From an uncultured Lachnospiraceae bacterium (GTDB lineage: Bacteria; Bacillota; Clostridia; Lachnospirales; Lachnospiraceae): a stretch of 64,000 nucleotides of DNA. Shown in pieces: positions 25,244 to 34,561 of this stretch. The DNA is taken from positions 1 through 64,000 of the forward strand of contig CAJUTQ010000026.1 of the NCBI GenBank assembly GCA_910589265.1, read 5' to 3'. Every line of letters begins with the position of its first letter. The stretch's first letter is position 1. A program made the position numbers and the translations under genes. The notes beneath the pieces were generated by a model. The model made no database searches and had not been told where the DNA came from. It worked only from the letters and a program-made list of their open reading frames with translations.

Positions 25244-26608
25244 ATGAAGCAGAATATGATTACTGGAAGCCCAGCAAAGTCCCTTTTTCTTTTTGCCCTT
25301 CCCATGGTGGCAGGTAATTTATTTCAACAGCTTTATAATATTATTGATTCAATGGTAGTTGGCAATTATATAGGTGCAGATGCCCTTGGAGCAGTGGGGG
25401 CGTCTACTCCTATTGTCATGCTATTTGTAGCAATGGCTACAGGGATGAGCATTGGATGTTCTGTATTGATCTCCCAGTTTTTAGGTGCAGGCAAAAAAGA
25501 AGAAATGAAAACTGCTATTTCCACTGCCTTCATTTCGGTTACTGTTTTAGGCGTTCTTTTCTTATTTTGTGGACAAATATTGACAGATCCCCTTCTTTAT
25601 TTATTAAAAACACCAAAAGATATTTTTTCTGATGCCAAGTCATATCTTTCCATTTATTTTTGGGGAATGGGTTTTTTATTTTGCTATAATGGTCTAAATG
25701 CAGTGTTCAATGGTCTTGGAATGTCCTACATTCCGTTAGTGTTTTTGATTTGCTCTTCTGTTTTGAATGTTGTTTTGGATTTAGTTTTTGTCAAACAATA
25801 TTCTATGGGAATAGAGGGAGTGGCCTGGGCGACGTTTATTGCCCAGGGAATTTCAGCATTGGTATCCTTTTTGTGGCTTTTGCTTACCCTTAAAAAAATG
25901 GAAAGAAAAGAAGAAAAAGTAGAAGAGGAGAGGAAAAAAAGAATATATTTTGATAAGGATATGCTAAAAGACATGTGCCGTATTGCTATTCCTTCCAGTA
26001 TTCAACAGTCCATTGTTTCCATTGGATTTTTGTTTGTTCAGGCTTTGGTCAACAGTTATGGAACAGTGATTGTGGCAGGTTATACAGCAGCCACAAAAAT
26101 TGACAATATTGCTATTTTGCCAATGGCCAATGTAGGAAATGCAGTTTCAACCTTTACTGCCCAAAACATGGGCGCTAGAAAGCCAGAGAGAATTAGCAGG
26201 GGATATGGGGCTGCCATAGCTATGGTAGCATGTATTGGTATTGTCATTCTTTTGCTTTTATATCTTTGGGGGGATGTGTTTATTGGAGCATTTGTAGACA
26301 GTAAGACGCAAAAAAAAGTAATTGATGTAGGAGTGGATTACTTAAGGACTGTTTCTGTCTGGTACATGCTCATGGGATTTATGAATGTGACCAATGGGGT
26401 GCTGAGAGGCTCAGGGGATATCCGCCTTTTTATGGTAACAACGTTAGCAAATTTTTCTGTACGGGTTATGATGGCCCATGTACTTACAAAAACTCCTCTG
26501 GAAGCCAGAGGAATTTGGTGGTCCATCCCTATTGGATGGGGAGTGGGATTTATAATTGCAAGGATTCGATACCGGACAGGGAAATGGAAGGAGATTACTT
26601 TAATATAA
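25244..26608 (+). CDS. MATE-family efflux transporter
   Basis: A 454-residue membrane protein with twelve predicted helices. It begins with the typical ITGSPAKSLFLFALPMVAGNLFQQLYNIIDSMVVGNY-type segment of Na+- or H+-driven MATE proteins of the DinF/NorM group in Firmicutes. It follows the RND pump by 33 bp and probably shares its transcript. ATG 25244 is chosen; a TTG at 25235 is nearer the GGAAAGGC ribosome binding site. Its stop codon directly abuts the stop of the convergent gene at 26609, leaving no space for an ordinary terminator. Confidence 0.93.
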   Translation: MKQNMITGSPAKSLFLFALPMVAGNLFQQLYNIIDSMVVGNYIGADALGAVGASTPIVMLFVAMATGMSIGCSVLISQFLGAGKKEEMKTAISTAFISVTVLGVLFLFCGQILTDPLLYLLKTPKDIFSDAKSYLSIYFWGMGFLFCYNGLNAVFNGLGMSYIPLVFLICSSVLNVVLDLVFVKQYSMGIEGVAWATFIAQGISALVSFLWLLLTLKKMERKEEKVEEERKKRIYFDKDMLKDMCRIAIPSSIQQSIVSIGFLFVQALVNSYGTVIVAGYTAATKIDNIAILPMANVGNAVSTFTAQNMGARKPERISRGYGAAIAMVACIGIVILLLLYLWGDVFIGAFVDSKTQKKVIDVGVDYLRTVSVWYMLMGFMNVTNGVLRGSGDIRLFMVTTLANFSVRVMMAHVLTKTPLEARGIWWSIPIGWGVGFIIARIRYRTGKWKEITLI

Positions 26609-27313
26609 TTAAATATGCATTCTTCTTCGAACCGCCTCCCTAAGTCTGCTTCGGCGTATAATGGTAAATAAGCTGATGACAATGATGGAACAGCAGATGA
26701 AAACAATGGCTGACCAAGTCACATATATTTTTTCCTCGAAATATTTATGAATAAGTATTTCAATGCCTGTGCAAAGGAAGCCTATCTCCAAAAATAAATA
26801 GATAGAAGTAGACAAAATGGATGTACGGAATGTAATAAGAAGGAATACAAAGATTAAAAAGAGTCCTGTTATAAGGACGATAATAGGGATGGCCAGCCCT
26901 ATGAACCAGCCGTTGCCTGGATGGGAGAAGGAGATAATTCCACAGTAAAGAACAAGAGCCATCCCATCAAAAATAATAGATAAAAACCAGGGGAGTTTTG
27001 TATAAATAAGAAAAGGAATACAGAATACCCATAGTAAAATACAAGCACCAATAATATAAAAGGACCAGAAGCTGTCATGAAAAATAAAAAAATTGAGAAT
27101 TCCGCAGGATAATCCAGTAGAACCAAGGACAACGGATAAAAGGATAGCCATATCGCTATGACGTACTCGATCTACCTGGCCCTTTTTTTCTGCAAATGGT
27201 TTTTTTCCATCTGGAATGAGGGGAATTCTTGGATTGACAACCGGAGTATTGCATAGAGGGCAGGATTTGGAAGTTTCATGTAGTTCTACCCCGCAGTGGA
27301 CACAATAAGACAT
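26609..27313 (-). CDS. Zinc-ribbon membrane protein (DUF6320-like)
   Basis: This 234-residue protein starts with a rubredoxin-like zinc ribbon (Cys4-x2-Cys7 and Cys18-x2-Cys21), then a linker of about 35 residues and five or six membrane helices, ending in a basic tail (RRSRLREAVRRRMHI). The architecture matches DUF6320 proteins, whose function is unknown. In the same direction and 85 bp upstream lies the condensation-like acyltransferase gene, so the two are likely co-transcribed. Such pairing suggests a membrane-linked step in the acyltransferase pathway, but this is inference. Confidence 0.75.
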   Translation of the reverse strand: MSYCVHCGVELHETSKSCPLCNTPVVNPRIPLIPDGKKPFAEKKGQVDRVRHSDMAILLSVVLGSTGLSCGILNFFIFHDSFWSFYIIGACILLWVFCIPFLIYTKLPWFLSIIFDGMALVLYCGIISFSHPGNGWFIGLAIPIIVLITGLFLIFVFLLITFRTSILSTSIYLFLEIGFLCTGIEILIHKYFEEKIYVTWSAIVFICCSIIVISLFTIIRRSRLREAVRRRMHI

Positions 27314-27398
27314 AATTCATTCCTCCATTTTCTAGCAAACAAGTAGTAAAAATCTTATCTTTATAAATGGTATAGATAGATGAACATTTTTGTTGGAA

Positions 27399-28694
27399 TT
27401 ATATTCTGTTGGACTCTATGTGGACGTGGATGCCGTCTTTGACTAGCTTTTTGAAAAAAAGCTGTTCTATGTCTGCTTCAATAATACTGCTTGCAAAATT
27501 AATGGTCAGCACGTCCTCAAAGCTTCCTATGGCACAGTTTGTTCTGGCGGAAAAAGGCTGCCCCATATAAATGTCAAAACGTTCTATGAAAGGGGCCATT
27601 TCTTTTGGAACAGGTAAAGCTCCCATGTTGGTCAAGCCAGCAGAGGATTGTTTGTCCTGTATTCTTGTATAAAACTGTTTTACAATCATATCTTTTATAA
27701 ACAATGGAACAATGCGAATGAGGGGATGCTGCTGGGTTTTCACGTTGGTTGTTATATCCCCATTTAAAAATTTATCCGTTATATAATACCTCATGTAGTA
27801 ATGAACTTGGGAGAGAATTTCTTCAAAACTGTATGGGCCAAGTCTGGGATCAATGGTAGGATAAACCATGGAAATAAAGTTTCTTAGAGTTTTCGATGGA
27901 AAGAATCTTCTTAAATTAACAGGCAGGGCTAGTTTCACAGGGCGAAGCTTGTAAGGATGTTCCATTTTTTGTTTTTCCAAAAGGGCATAGAGAAGCACAG
28001 CGTTTAAGTATTCTGTAATAGAGGCGCCGTAAGATTTGGAAACCTGGGTGATTTCTTTTACAGAAAGAACACCGCATATAATGTTTAATGTATAAAAAGG
28101 TTCACTTGTCCCCCGGACCCGATATGCCCGTTCTTGGGTTCTCTTTGGACAGACTTTGGAGCTGGCATAGCGCACATAGGCATCTTCCAGCTCTTCTTTA
28201 TCGGGAGCTTCATGGATGTTGAGCACATAGGCAGTATTGGAAATAAAATGTCCTTTCAGTCTTAAATACACAGCGGTAATTGTCTGGAGGAGAAACATAC
28301 CTCCGCTGCCATCAGCTAGGGAGTGATGGGCTTCTAAAGAAATTCTTCGATCATAATAATAGATACGGATTAAATATCGATTGTTTGCCCGAAAAGGCAT
28401 GGGCATACAAGGATTGCTAATATCTGGCTGCACATAAGGGCCTGGCCTTGTATTTTTTTCTAAATAACGCCAGAACAGCCCTTTTCGAATGGCAACTTGA
28501 AAAGTAGGAAAGCGAGGAAGAGTTTCATCGACAGCCTGCTGCAATAGCAAAGGATCAATTTCAGACTTAAGGAGGACAGAAAGGCGGAAAACAGAGGAGA
28601 AATTTTTCCTCTGCAAGGTAGGATATACATTGGCTGATAAGTCTAGTTTAAACCACAGTTTTTTTTCCTGTTTTATCGTTGTTTTTTTCTCCAT
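27399..28694 (-). CDS. Condensation-like acyltransferase
   Basis: This 431-residue protein belongs to the CoA-dependent acyltransferase superfamily that includes NRPS condensation domains, alcohol acetyltransferases and Pap-type enzymes. The catalytic motif HHSLADG is intact at 123-129, and a GQPFSARTNCAIGSFEDVLTI-type segment appears near the C terminus. It stands alone, with no carrier or adenylation domains nearby, which favours an O- or N-acyltransferase over a peptide synthetase. The likely partners are the zinc-ribbon membrane protein downstream and the divergent esterase. ATG 28694 has AAGGAG at a good distance; a GTG 6 bp earlier is less likely. Substrate unknown. Confidence 0.8.
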   Translation of the reverse strand: MEKKTTIKQEKKLWFKLDLSANVYPTLQRKNFSSVFRLSVLLKSEIDPLLLQQAVDETLPRFPTFQVAIRKGLFWRYLEKNTRPGPYVQPDISNPCMPMPFRANNRYLIRIYYYDRRISLEAHHSLADGSGGMFLLQTITAVYLRLKGHFISNTAYVLNIHEAPDKEELEDAYVRYASSKVCPKRTQERAYRVRGTSEPFYTLNIICGVLSVKEITQVSKSYGASITEYLNAVLLYALLEKQKMEHPYKLRPVKLALPVNLRRFFPSKTLRNFISMVYPTIDPRLGPYSFEEILSQVHYYMRYYITDKFLNGDITTNVKTQQHPLIRIVPLFIKDMIVKQFYTRIQDKQSSAGLTNMGALPVPKEMAPFIERFDIYMGQPFSARTNCAIGSFEDVLTINFASSIIEADIEQLFFKKLVKDGIHVHIESNRI

Positions 28695-28725
28695 ATACAC
28701 TCCTTATGTGAAAAAGATATTTCTT

Positions 28726-28754
28726 ATTATAGTATGATTTTATCGTTTACGCAA
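28726..28754 (-). promoter_or_regulatory. Promoter of the acyltransferase gene
   Basis: On the minus strand, TTGCGT (28749-28754) and TATAAT (28726-28731) are 17 bp apart. The -35 element overlaps that of the opposing promoter. Confidence 0.7.
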
Positions 28755-28774
28755 TGTAGGAAATATGCTAAAAT
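28746..28774 (+). promoter_or_regulatory. Possible promoter of the esterase gene
   Basis: TTTACG (28746-28751) and TAAAAT (28769-28774) are separated by 17 bp, with an extended -10 TGC directly before TAAAAT. It shares three bases of its -35 box with the divergent promoter. Confidence 0.45.
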
Positions 28775-28867
28775 CACAAAGAGTATCATGACTAAGTTTT
28801 TGTACTCACTAAGAAGAGGATGAGAAAAGTCATTTTTATAAAATTATAAAAAAGTAAATAGAAAGGC

Positions 28868-29776
28868 GTGATAGATATATTGACAATGACAGAGAAGAGA
28901 AATCAAAATAGAATGAATTTCATTAAGAAGATGCATAGTATTGTAGAGCATCCAGATTTAGAGCGCCAACGCCAGTCCCAGGACAGCATTGGCGCCTTAT
29001 TTGGGGGAAGTAAAGAAGTGGAATATCGAGATCAAAGTATAGGTTCCATGGATGGAGAATGGGTAAGTGTAAATCGGGTGCATATGAAAAAATATGTAAT
29101 ATTGTACTGCCATGGGGGAGGATACATGACAGGAAGCTATAAATATGGGAGAACAGTAACTACAAAGTTAGCTACATCCACTTCTATGGATGTTCTTAGT
29201 TTTGATTACAGATTAGCCCCAGAACATCCTTTTCCAGGAGCTTTGGAAGATGCAGTGAAAGCTTGGGATTATTTGATGCTTCTTGGCTATGGGGCTAGAG
29301 ATGTTATTGTGGCAGGAGACTCAGCAGGAGGAAATTTAGCCTTAGCCCTTGTCATGAAATTAAGGGAGGAAGGAAGAATCCTGCCAAGAGGTCTTTTACT
29401 CATGTCTCCTTGGACAGACATGACTTTATCTGGAGACTCTTATGAAAGCAGGGCAGAGGTTGATCCTATTTTAGACAGAGCTTATATAGAGAGGGCTGTT
29501 TTGTCTTATGTAAAGAGTCAGGAGATAAAGAATCCCTTTGTCTCTCCTCTTTATGGAGATTTTTGTGGATTTCCTCCTACCTATATTCAAGTAGGAGATA
29601 ACGAAATTCTATTAAGTGATTCCACAAACCTCCATAAAAGGATGGTGAACGCTAATGTACCTGTAAAGTTGGATATTTATAAAGGTATGTGGCATGTGTT
29701 TCAGATGACTCCCTTTAAAGCCGCTTATGAAGCCATGGATAAAAGTGCGGAATTTATTTTTGATATTTGTCGGTAA
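28868..29776 (+). CDS. Alpha/beta hydrolase (HSL-type esterase)
   Basis: A 302-residue hydrolase of the hormone-sensitive-lipase family. The oxyanion motif HGGGY is at 82-86 and the nucleophile Ser152 in GDSAGG. An Asp in the QVGDNEIL region and a His in GMWHVF near the C terminus complete the triad. It probably cleaves short or medium acyl esters. It is divergent from the condensation-like acyltransferase, with overlapping promoters, which suggests opposing or paired roles on the same ester substrates. The start is uncertain: GTG 28868 lies too close to AGAAAGG, TTG 28880 is 13 bp away, and ATG 28886 is further. Confidence 0.87.
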   Translation: MIDILTMTEKRNQNRMNFIKKMHSIVEHPDLERQRQSQDSIGALFGGSKEVEYRDQSIGSMDGEWVSVNRVHMKKYVILYCHGGGYMTGSYKYGRTVTTKLATSTSMDVLSFDYRLAPEHPFPGALEDAVKAWDYLMLLGYGARDVIVAGDSAGGNLALALVMKLREEGRILPRGLLLMSPWTDMTLSGDSYESRAEVDPILDRAYIERAVLSYVKSQEIKNPFVSPLYGDFCGFPPTYIQVGDNEILLSDSTNLHKRMVNANVPVKLDIYKGMWHVFQMTPFKAAYEAMDKSAEFIFDICR

Positions 29777-29901
29777 TTTTTATTATGGTTATTTTCCATG
29801 TTTTGAAAGGAATTTCTTTTCTTGCGCAGAATATATAATAAGGAGAAAAACAAAAGAAAGGCAAAAGGCAGTCATGATTTGCAAAGGAGAAAAATAGGGA
29901 A

Positions 29902-30909
29902 ATGATGATACGGGAAATGATAGAAGAGTGGGAGAAAGAATATTTAAGCCCTTATGCATCGCTAAGCAAACACTCCAAAGGCAGAGATAGAGCAGAAGAA
30001 CAATGTGATATTCGGCCAGTATATCAAAGGGATAGAGACCGGATTTTGCACAGTAAAGCTTTTCGAAGGCTAAAGGATAAGACGCAAGTTTTTCTTACGC
30101 CAGAGGGGGCCCATTACCGAACAAGGTTAACCCATACACTGGAAGTATCCCAAAACGCCAGAACGATTGCAAAGGCTTTGCGCCTCAATGAAGATCTGGT
30201 GGAGGCCATTGCCCTTGGACATGATTTAGGCCATACGCCCTTTGGACATGCAGGGGAAAGGGCATTAAATAGAGTATGTCCTTTAGGTTTTGCCCATCAT
30301 AAACAAAGTGTGCGTATGGTAGAGCTTTTAGAAAAAGGGGGAACAGGACTGAATCTTACATGGGAAGTGCGGGATGGAATATTAAATCATAAAACAAGTA
30401 CTATACCAAGCACATTGGAAGGAAAGATTGTAAGACTGTCAGATAAAATTGCTTACATACATCATGACATGGACGACGCCATAAGAGGGAAGATTTTAAC
30501 AGAAAAGGATGTGCCAAAAAGAATTGGAAAGCTTCTTGGAATGACGGCTAGACTACGTCTGGATTCGTTTATTCACGATATTGTCAGCGCAAGCTCTGGC
30601 AAAAATGATATTTGTATGTCTCCACAAGTGGAAGAAGCTATGAGAGAGCTGAGAAGATTTATGTTTCTGTCTGTTTATGAAAACAATGAAGTAAAAAAGG
30701 AAGAAGCAAAGGCAGAGAGACTGGTAGAGACTCTTTACCAATATTTTATGGACTATCCTATGAGAATGTCCCAAGAATTTATTCATCTCATAGAAGAAAA
30801 AGGAGAGCCCACAGAGCGGGTAGTTTGTGATTATATTGCATCCATGACAGATCGTTTTGCCATAGCGAAGTACAATGAACTATTTATACCAGATTCCTGG
30901 CATGGATAG
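29902..30909 (+). CDS. dgt: dGTP triphosphohydrolase (dGTPase)
   Basis: This 335-residue HD-domain enzyme hydrolyses dGTP, and possibly other dNTPs, to the nucleoside and triphosphate. Visible motifs are FRRLKDKTQVF, RTRLTHTLEVSQ with the first metal-binding His, and GHDLGHTPFGHAGE with the HD pair. A later LSDKIAYIHHDMDDAI helix supplies the last Asp. It begins a six-gene run with dnaG and rpoD, a common clostridial order. GGAGAAAAATAGGGA precedes the ATG. The length suits the short dGTPase class. Confidence 0.92.
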   Translation: MMIREMIEEWEKEYLSPYASLSKHSKGRDRAEEQCDIRPVYQRDRDRILHSKAFRRLKDKTQVFLTPEGAHYRTRLTHTLEVSQNARTIAKALRLNEDLVEAIALGHDLGHTPFGHAGERALNRVCPLGFAHHKQSVRMVELLEKGGTGLNLTWEVRDGILNHKTSTIPSTLEGKIVRLSDKIAYIHHDMDDAIRGKILTEKDVPKRIGKLLGMTARLRLDSFIHDIVSASSGKNDICMSPQVEEAMRELRRFMFLSVYENNEVKKEEAKAERLVETLYQYFMDYPMRMSQEFIHLIEEKGEPTERVVCDYIASMTDRFAIAKYNELFIPDSWHG

Positions 30910-30931
30910 TACAAAATAGATAGGAGCCAGT

Positions 30932-32704
30932 ATGTATTATTCGGATGAGATCATTGAGGAAGTAATAGGAAGAAATGATATTGTAGACATAATCTCTGGG
31001 TATGTGCATCTGAAAAAAAAGGGGAGCAACTATTTTGGATTATGTCCCTTTCACAATGAGAAATCTCCTTCTTTTTCTGTTTCCCAGCCAAAACAAATGT
31101 ATTATTGCTTTGGCTGCGGAGCAGGGGGAAGTGCATTGACCTTTCTTATGCAATATGAAAATTATTCCTTTAAGGAGGCATTGGAAGCGCTTGCAGACAG
31201 GGCTGGCGTAAAACTTCCAGAAGAAGGACGTACAGTAAGAGAGAGGAGACAGGAATTATTAAAAAGTAAGATTTTAGAAATAAACAAGTTGGCAGCTAAT
31301 TATTTCTACTATCAGCTTCGAAGGGAACAAGGGAAAGGGGCATATATTTATTTGTGTAACCGAGGATTAAAAGAGGAAACTATGAAAGGGTTTGGACTTG
31401 GATATGCAAATAAATATAGTGACGACTTATACCGGTATTTAAAACAGAAAGGGTATGACGACGAAACCATTCGAGAATCGGGACTTATGAATGTGGATGA
31501 AAAGCATGGAATGTACGATAAGTTCTGGAATCGTGTTATATTTCCTATCATGGATGTCAATAATAAAGTCATTGGATTTGGAGGCAGAGTTATGGGAGAG
31601 GGGAGCCCTAAATATTTAAACTCTCCAGAAACAAAAGTATTTGACAAGGGCAGAAATTTGTATGGTTTAAACAGAGCCAGACGTTCAAAGAGAAATCATC
31701 AAATATTGTGTGAAGGATATATGGACGTCATTGCCCTTCATCAGGCAGGATTTGACCAGGCAGTAGCTTCTCTTGGGACAGCCTTGACCCATGGACAGGC
31801 CAGTCTAATGAAGAGGTATACAGAGGAGGTTCTTTTGACCTATGACAGTGATGAGGCAGGAACAAAGGCTGCCTTAAGGGCAATTCCTATTTTGAGGGAG
31901 GGGGGTATTATAACAAAAGTTATTCATATGGAACCTTACAAAGATCCAGATGAATTTATAAAACATTTAGGGGCAGAAGAATTTGAAAAGAGAATTGCCA
32001 AAGCGGAAAACAGTTTTTTCTTTGAGCTGCGTATACTAGAGCAGGGGTTCCAGCTAAAGGATCCCCAGGAAAAGACAAAGTTTCATAACCAGGTGGCAAA
32101 AAAAATTGCCCAATTTGAAGAGGAAATTGAGAGGGAGAATTATTTGCAGGCTGCAGCAGAAAAATATCATATTGGATTTGAACAGCTAAGACGCCTTGTA
32201 AATACGTATGTGGCAAAAGAACAATGGACGAAGGAAGCGCCAAAACCAAAGTCTGGCATGACTAAGAAGAAAGAAAAGCCAGAGGGAAGGAGCCAATCCC
32301 AGAAACTTTTGCTCACCTGGATGATGGAAGAACCAAACATTTATCCTGTTATTAGAGGGTATATAGGACCAGAGGATTTTACAGAGAATCTGTATAAAAC
32401 AGTAGCGCAACAGTTATTTGACCAGCTTGAGCAGGGAGATATAAATCCTGGGGCTATTATGAGCCATTTTGAGGGGGAAGAGGAGCAAAGAGAAGTAGCT
32501 TCCATGTTCCATACCCACTTGGAAGAATTAAACTCTAAGACGGAACGAGAAAAGGCATTGAAAGATTTACTGATCAAAGTGAAGAAATATAGTTTGGAGC
32601 AAAAAACAAAAGATGCATCAGAGGGACTAAAAGGAATAGAAAAAATAGTGGAAGGGAAGAAGGCTCTTGAGGCGCTGCAAAATACGCATATTTCTTTTGA
32701 TTAA
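30932..32704 (+). CDS. dnaG: DNA primase
   Basis: This 590-residue primase makes RNA primers at the replication fork. The N-terminal zinc domain has Cys38, His41, Cys59 and Cys62 (CPFH and CFGC). The Toprim catalytic core follows, with CEGYMDVIALHQAGF and the acidic TYDSDEAG, then a C-terminal helicase-interacting region from about 425 after a lysine-rich linker. It starts 22 bp after dgt and is followed by rpoD, the classical macromolecular synthesis arrangement of dnaG and the housekeeping sigma factor. Confidence 0.97.
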   Translation: MYYSDEIIEEVIGRNDIVDIISGYVHLKKKGSNYFGLCPFHNEKSPSFSVSQPKQMYYCFGCGAGGSALTFLMQYENYSFKEALEALADRAGVKLPEEGRTVRERRQELLKSKILEINKLAANYFYYQLRREQGKGAYIYLCNRGLKEETMKGFGLGYANKYSDDLYRYLKQKGYDDETIRESGLMNVDEKHGMYDKFWNRVIFPIMDVNNKVIGFGGRVMGEGSPKYLNSPETKVFDKGRNLYGLNRARRSKRNHQILCEGYMDVIALHQAGFDQAVASLGTALTHGQASLMKRYTEEVLLTYDSDEAGTKAALRAIPILREGGIITKVIHMEPYKDPDEFIKHLGAEEFEKRIAKAENSFFFELRILEQGFQLKDPQEKTKFHNQVAKKIAQFEEEIERENYLQAAAEKYHIGFEQLRRLVNTYVAKEQWTKEAPKPKSGMTKKKEKPEGRSQSQKLLLTWMMEEPNIYPVIRGYIGPEDFTENLYKTVAQQLFDQLEQGDINPGAIMSHFEGEEEQREVASMFHTHLEELNSKTEREKALKDLLIKVKKYSLEQKTKDASEGLKGIEKIVEGKKALEALQNTHISFD

Positions 32705-32745
32705 GGATAAAATATGAACAGGATATGGAAGGATGGAATGTTACT

Positions 32746-33855
32746 ATGGATGAAAACACACAAGAAAAGTTTGTTGAGAAGTTAAAAGAGCTTCTGGCCA
32801 TGGCGAAAAAAAAGAAAAATGTAATTGAATATCATGAAATTGGAGATTTTTTCCAGGATTTAGAGCTGGGTGAAGAACAGTTTGACAAAATTTTGGAGAC
32901 TTTGGAACAAAACAGTGTTGATGTACTTCGAATAACAGAAGAAGATGAGCCAGACGAAGCAATTCTCCTTAGCGATGAAGAGGAAGTGGATGTTGAAAAC
33001 ATTGATCTATCTGTTCCAGATGGTATTAGCATAGAGGATCCTGTTAGAATGTACTTAAAAGAAATTGGAAAGGTTCCTTTATTGAATGCAGACGAAGAGA
33101 TAGCGCTGGCCAGAAGGCTGGAAGTGGGAGACGAGGATGCAAAAAAACGTTTGGCTGAGGCAAACTTAAGACTTGTTGTGAGCATTGCCAAGAGATATGT
33201 AGGAAGAGGAATGCTGTTTTTGGATTTAATCCAGGAAGGGAACTTAGGATTAATTAAAGCAGTAGAAAAGTTTGATTATCGAAAGGGTTTCAAATTCAGT
33301 ACTTATGCCACCTGGTGGATACGCCAGGCTATTACAAGGGCAATTGCCGATCAGGCTAGGACTATTCGAATTCCTGTCCATATGGTAGAAACAATCAATA
33401 AATTAATTCGAGTAAGCAGGCAGCTTCTTCAGGAGCTGGGGAGGGAACCAACCCCAGAAGAAGTAGCAAAAGAAATGAATATGCCTGTAGACAGAGTGAG
33501 AGAAATCTTAAAAATATCTCAGGAACCAGTATCCTTGGAAACTCCTATTGGAGAAGAAGAGGACAGCCATTTGGGTGATTTTATACAAGATGATAACGTA
33601 CCAGTCCCAGCAGATGCGGCGGCCTTTACGTTATTGAAGGAACAATTGGTAGAAGTGCTTGGAACATTGACGGAAAGGGAACAGAAAGTACTCCGCCTGC
33701 GCTTTGGCTTAGACGATGGACGAGCCAGAACGTTAGAAGAGGTGGGAAAAGTATTTAATGTGACAAGGGAGAGAATAAGGCAGATAGAAGCAAAGGCTTT
33801 AAGAAAGCTTCGCCATCCAAGCAGAAGCAGAAAATTGAAAGATTATTTGGACTAG
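32746..33855 (+). CDS. rpoD: Housekeeping sigma factor (RpoD/SigA)
   Basis: A 369-residue primary sigma factor. Region 1.2 (DPVRMYLKEIGKVPLL), region 2 (RLVVSIAKRYVGRGMLFLDLIQEGNLGL, KGFKFSTYATWWIRQAI), region 3 and region 4 (TREQKVLRLRFGL-like core, EVGKVFNVTRERIRQIEAKAL) are all intact. The length is typical for clostridial SigA, with a short acidic N-terminal region. ATG 32746 is preferred; ATG 32725 is an alternative with poorer spacing. It is the likely reader of the TTGACA/TATAAT promoters listed in this window. Confidence 0.96.
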   Translation: MDENTQEKFVEKLKELLAMAKKKKNVIEYHEIGDFFQDLELGEEQFDKILETLEQNSVDVLRITEEDEPDEAILLSDEEEVDVENIDLSVPDGISIEDPVRMYLKEIGKVPLLNADEEIALARRLEVGDEDAKKRLAEANLRLVVSIAKRYVGRGMLFLDLIQEGNLGLIKAVEKFDYRKGFKFSTYATWWIRQAITRAIADQARTIRIPVHMVETINKLIRVSRQLLQELGREPTPEEVAKEMNMPVDRVREILKISQEPVSLETPIGEEEDSHLGDFIQDDNVPVPADAAAFTLLKEQLVEVLGTLTEREQKVLRLRFGLDDGRARTLEEVGKVFNVTRERIRQIEAKALRKLRHPSRSRKLKDYLD

Positions 33856-33859
33856 GCGT

Positions 33860-34561
33860 ATGAGGGAGTTGTCAAAAAGACTTTATGCTATAGCTAGTCT
33901 TGTAGATAGAGGCGCTATAGTGGCAGATATAGGGACGGATCATGGGTATCTTCCTATCTATCTACTAGAACAGGGAATTTGCCAAAAGGCGATTGCTATG
34001 GATATCCGCTTAGGTCCTTTAGAAAGGGCAAGAACTCATATTAAAGAGCATAATCTTTCAGAGTACATAGAAACTAGGCTGTCCAATGGAATGAAGGAGT
34101 TAAGGGAAAACGAGGCAGATACAGTAGTTTTAGCTGGGATGGGAGGCCGTCTCATGTTAGATATTTTAGAGGCAAAGAAAGAAAACCCCCTACTTTTTTA
34201 TGCTTATATTATGCAGCCTCAATCAGAAGTCCCTTTGGTGCGCAAATGTTTACAGGATAAGGGTTATGAGATAAGAGCAGAAAAGATGGTGGAAGAAGGA
34301 GGAAAATATTATCCTATTATAAAGGCCAGGAAGGGACAGATGAATTGGGAGAGAGAGATTGATTTTCAGTATGGAAAGTTTTTATTAGAGGAAAAGGATC
34401 CTGTTCTATACACATATTTACAAAAACAAAGGGAAAAAGTTAGGGAGATTGAAAGAAAGATAAAAAAAAGAGGACAGGGGAGTGAAGAAATCCATAGGCG
34501 GCTCCTTACCCTTTGGGAAGAAAAGAATAGAATAAAAGAAGCATTAGAAAGTTATGAATGA
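33860..34561 (+). CDS. trmK: tRNA (adenine(22)-N(1))-methyltransferase TrmK
   Basis: A 233-residue SAM-dependent methyltransferase of the TrmK family, which methylates A22 of some tRNAs in Gram-positive bacteria. The start RLYAIASLVDRGAIVADIGTDHGYLPIYL holds the SAM-binding glycine motif, and VVLAGMGGRLM is the family's second signature. The C-terminal third is a charged coiled-coil segment. It starts 4 bp after rpoD and overlaps the next gene by 8 bp; trmK next to a Nif3-type gene downstream of rpoD is conserved in Firmicutes. Confidence 0.92.
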   Translation: MRELSKRLYAIASLVDRGAIVADIGTDHGYLPIYLLEQGICQKAIAMDIRLGPLERARTHIKEHNLSEYIETRLSNGMKELRENEADTVVLAGMGGRLMLDILEAKKENPLLFYAYIMQPQSEVPLVRKCLQDKGYEIRAEKMVEEGGKYYPIIKARKGQMNWEREIDFQYGKFLLEEKDPVLYTYLQKQREKVREIERKIKKRGQGSEEIHRRLLTLWEEKNRIKEALESYE

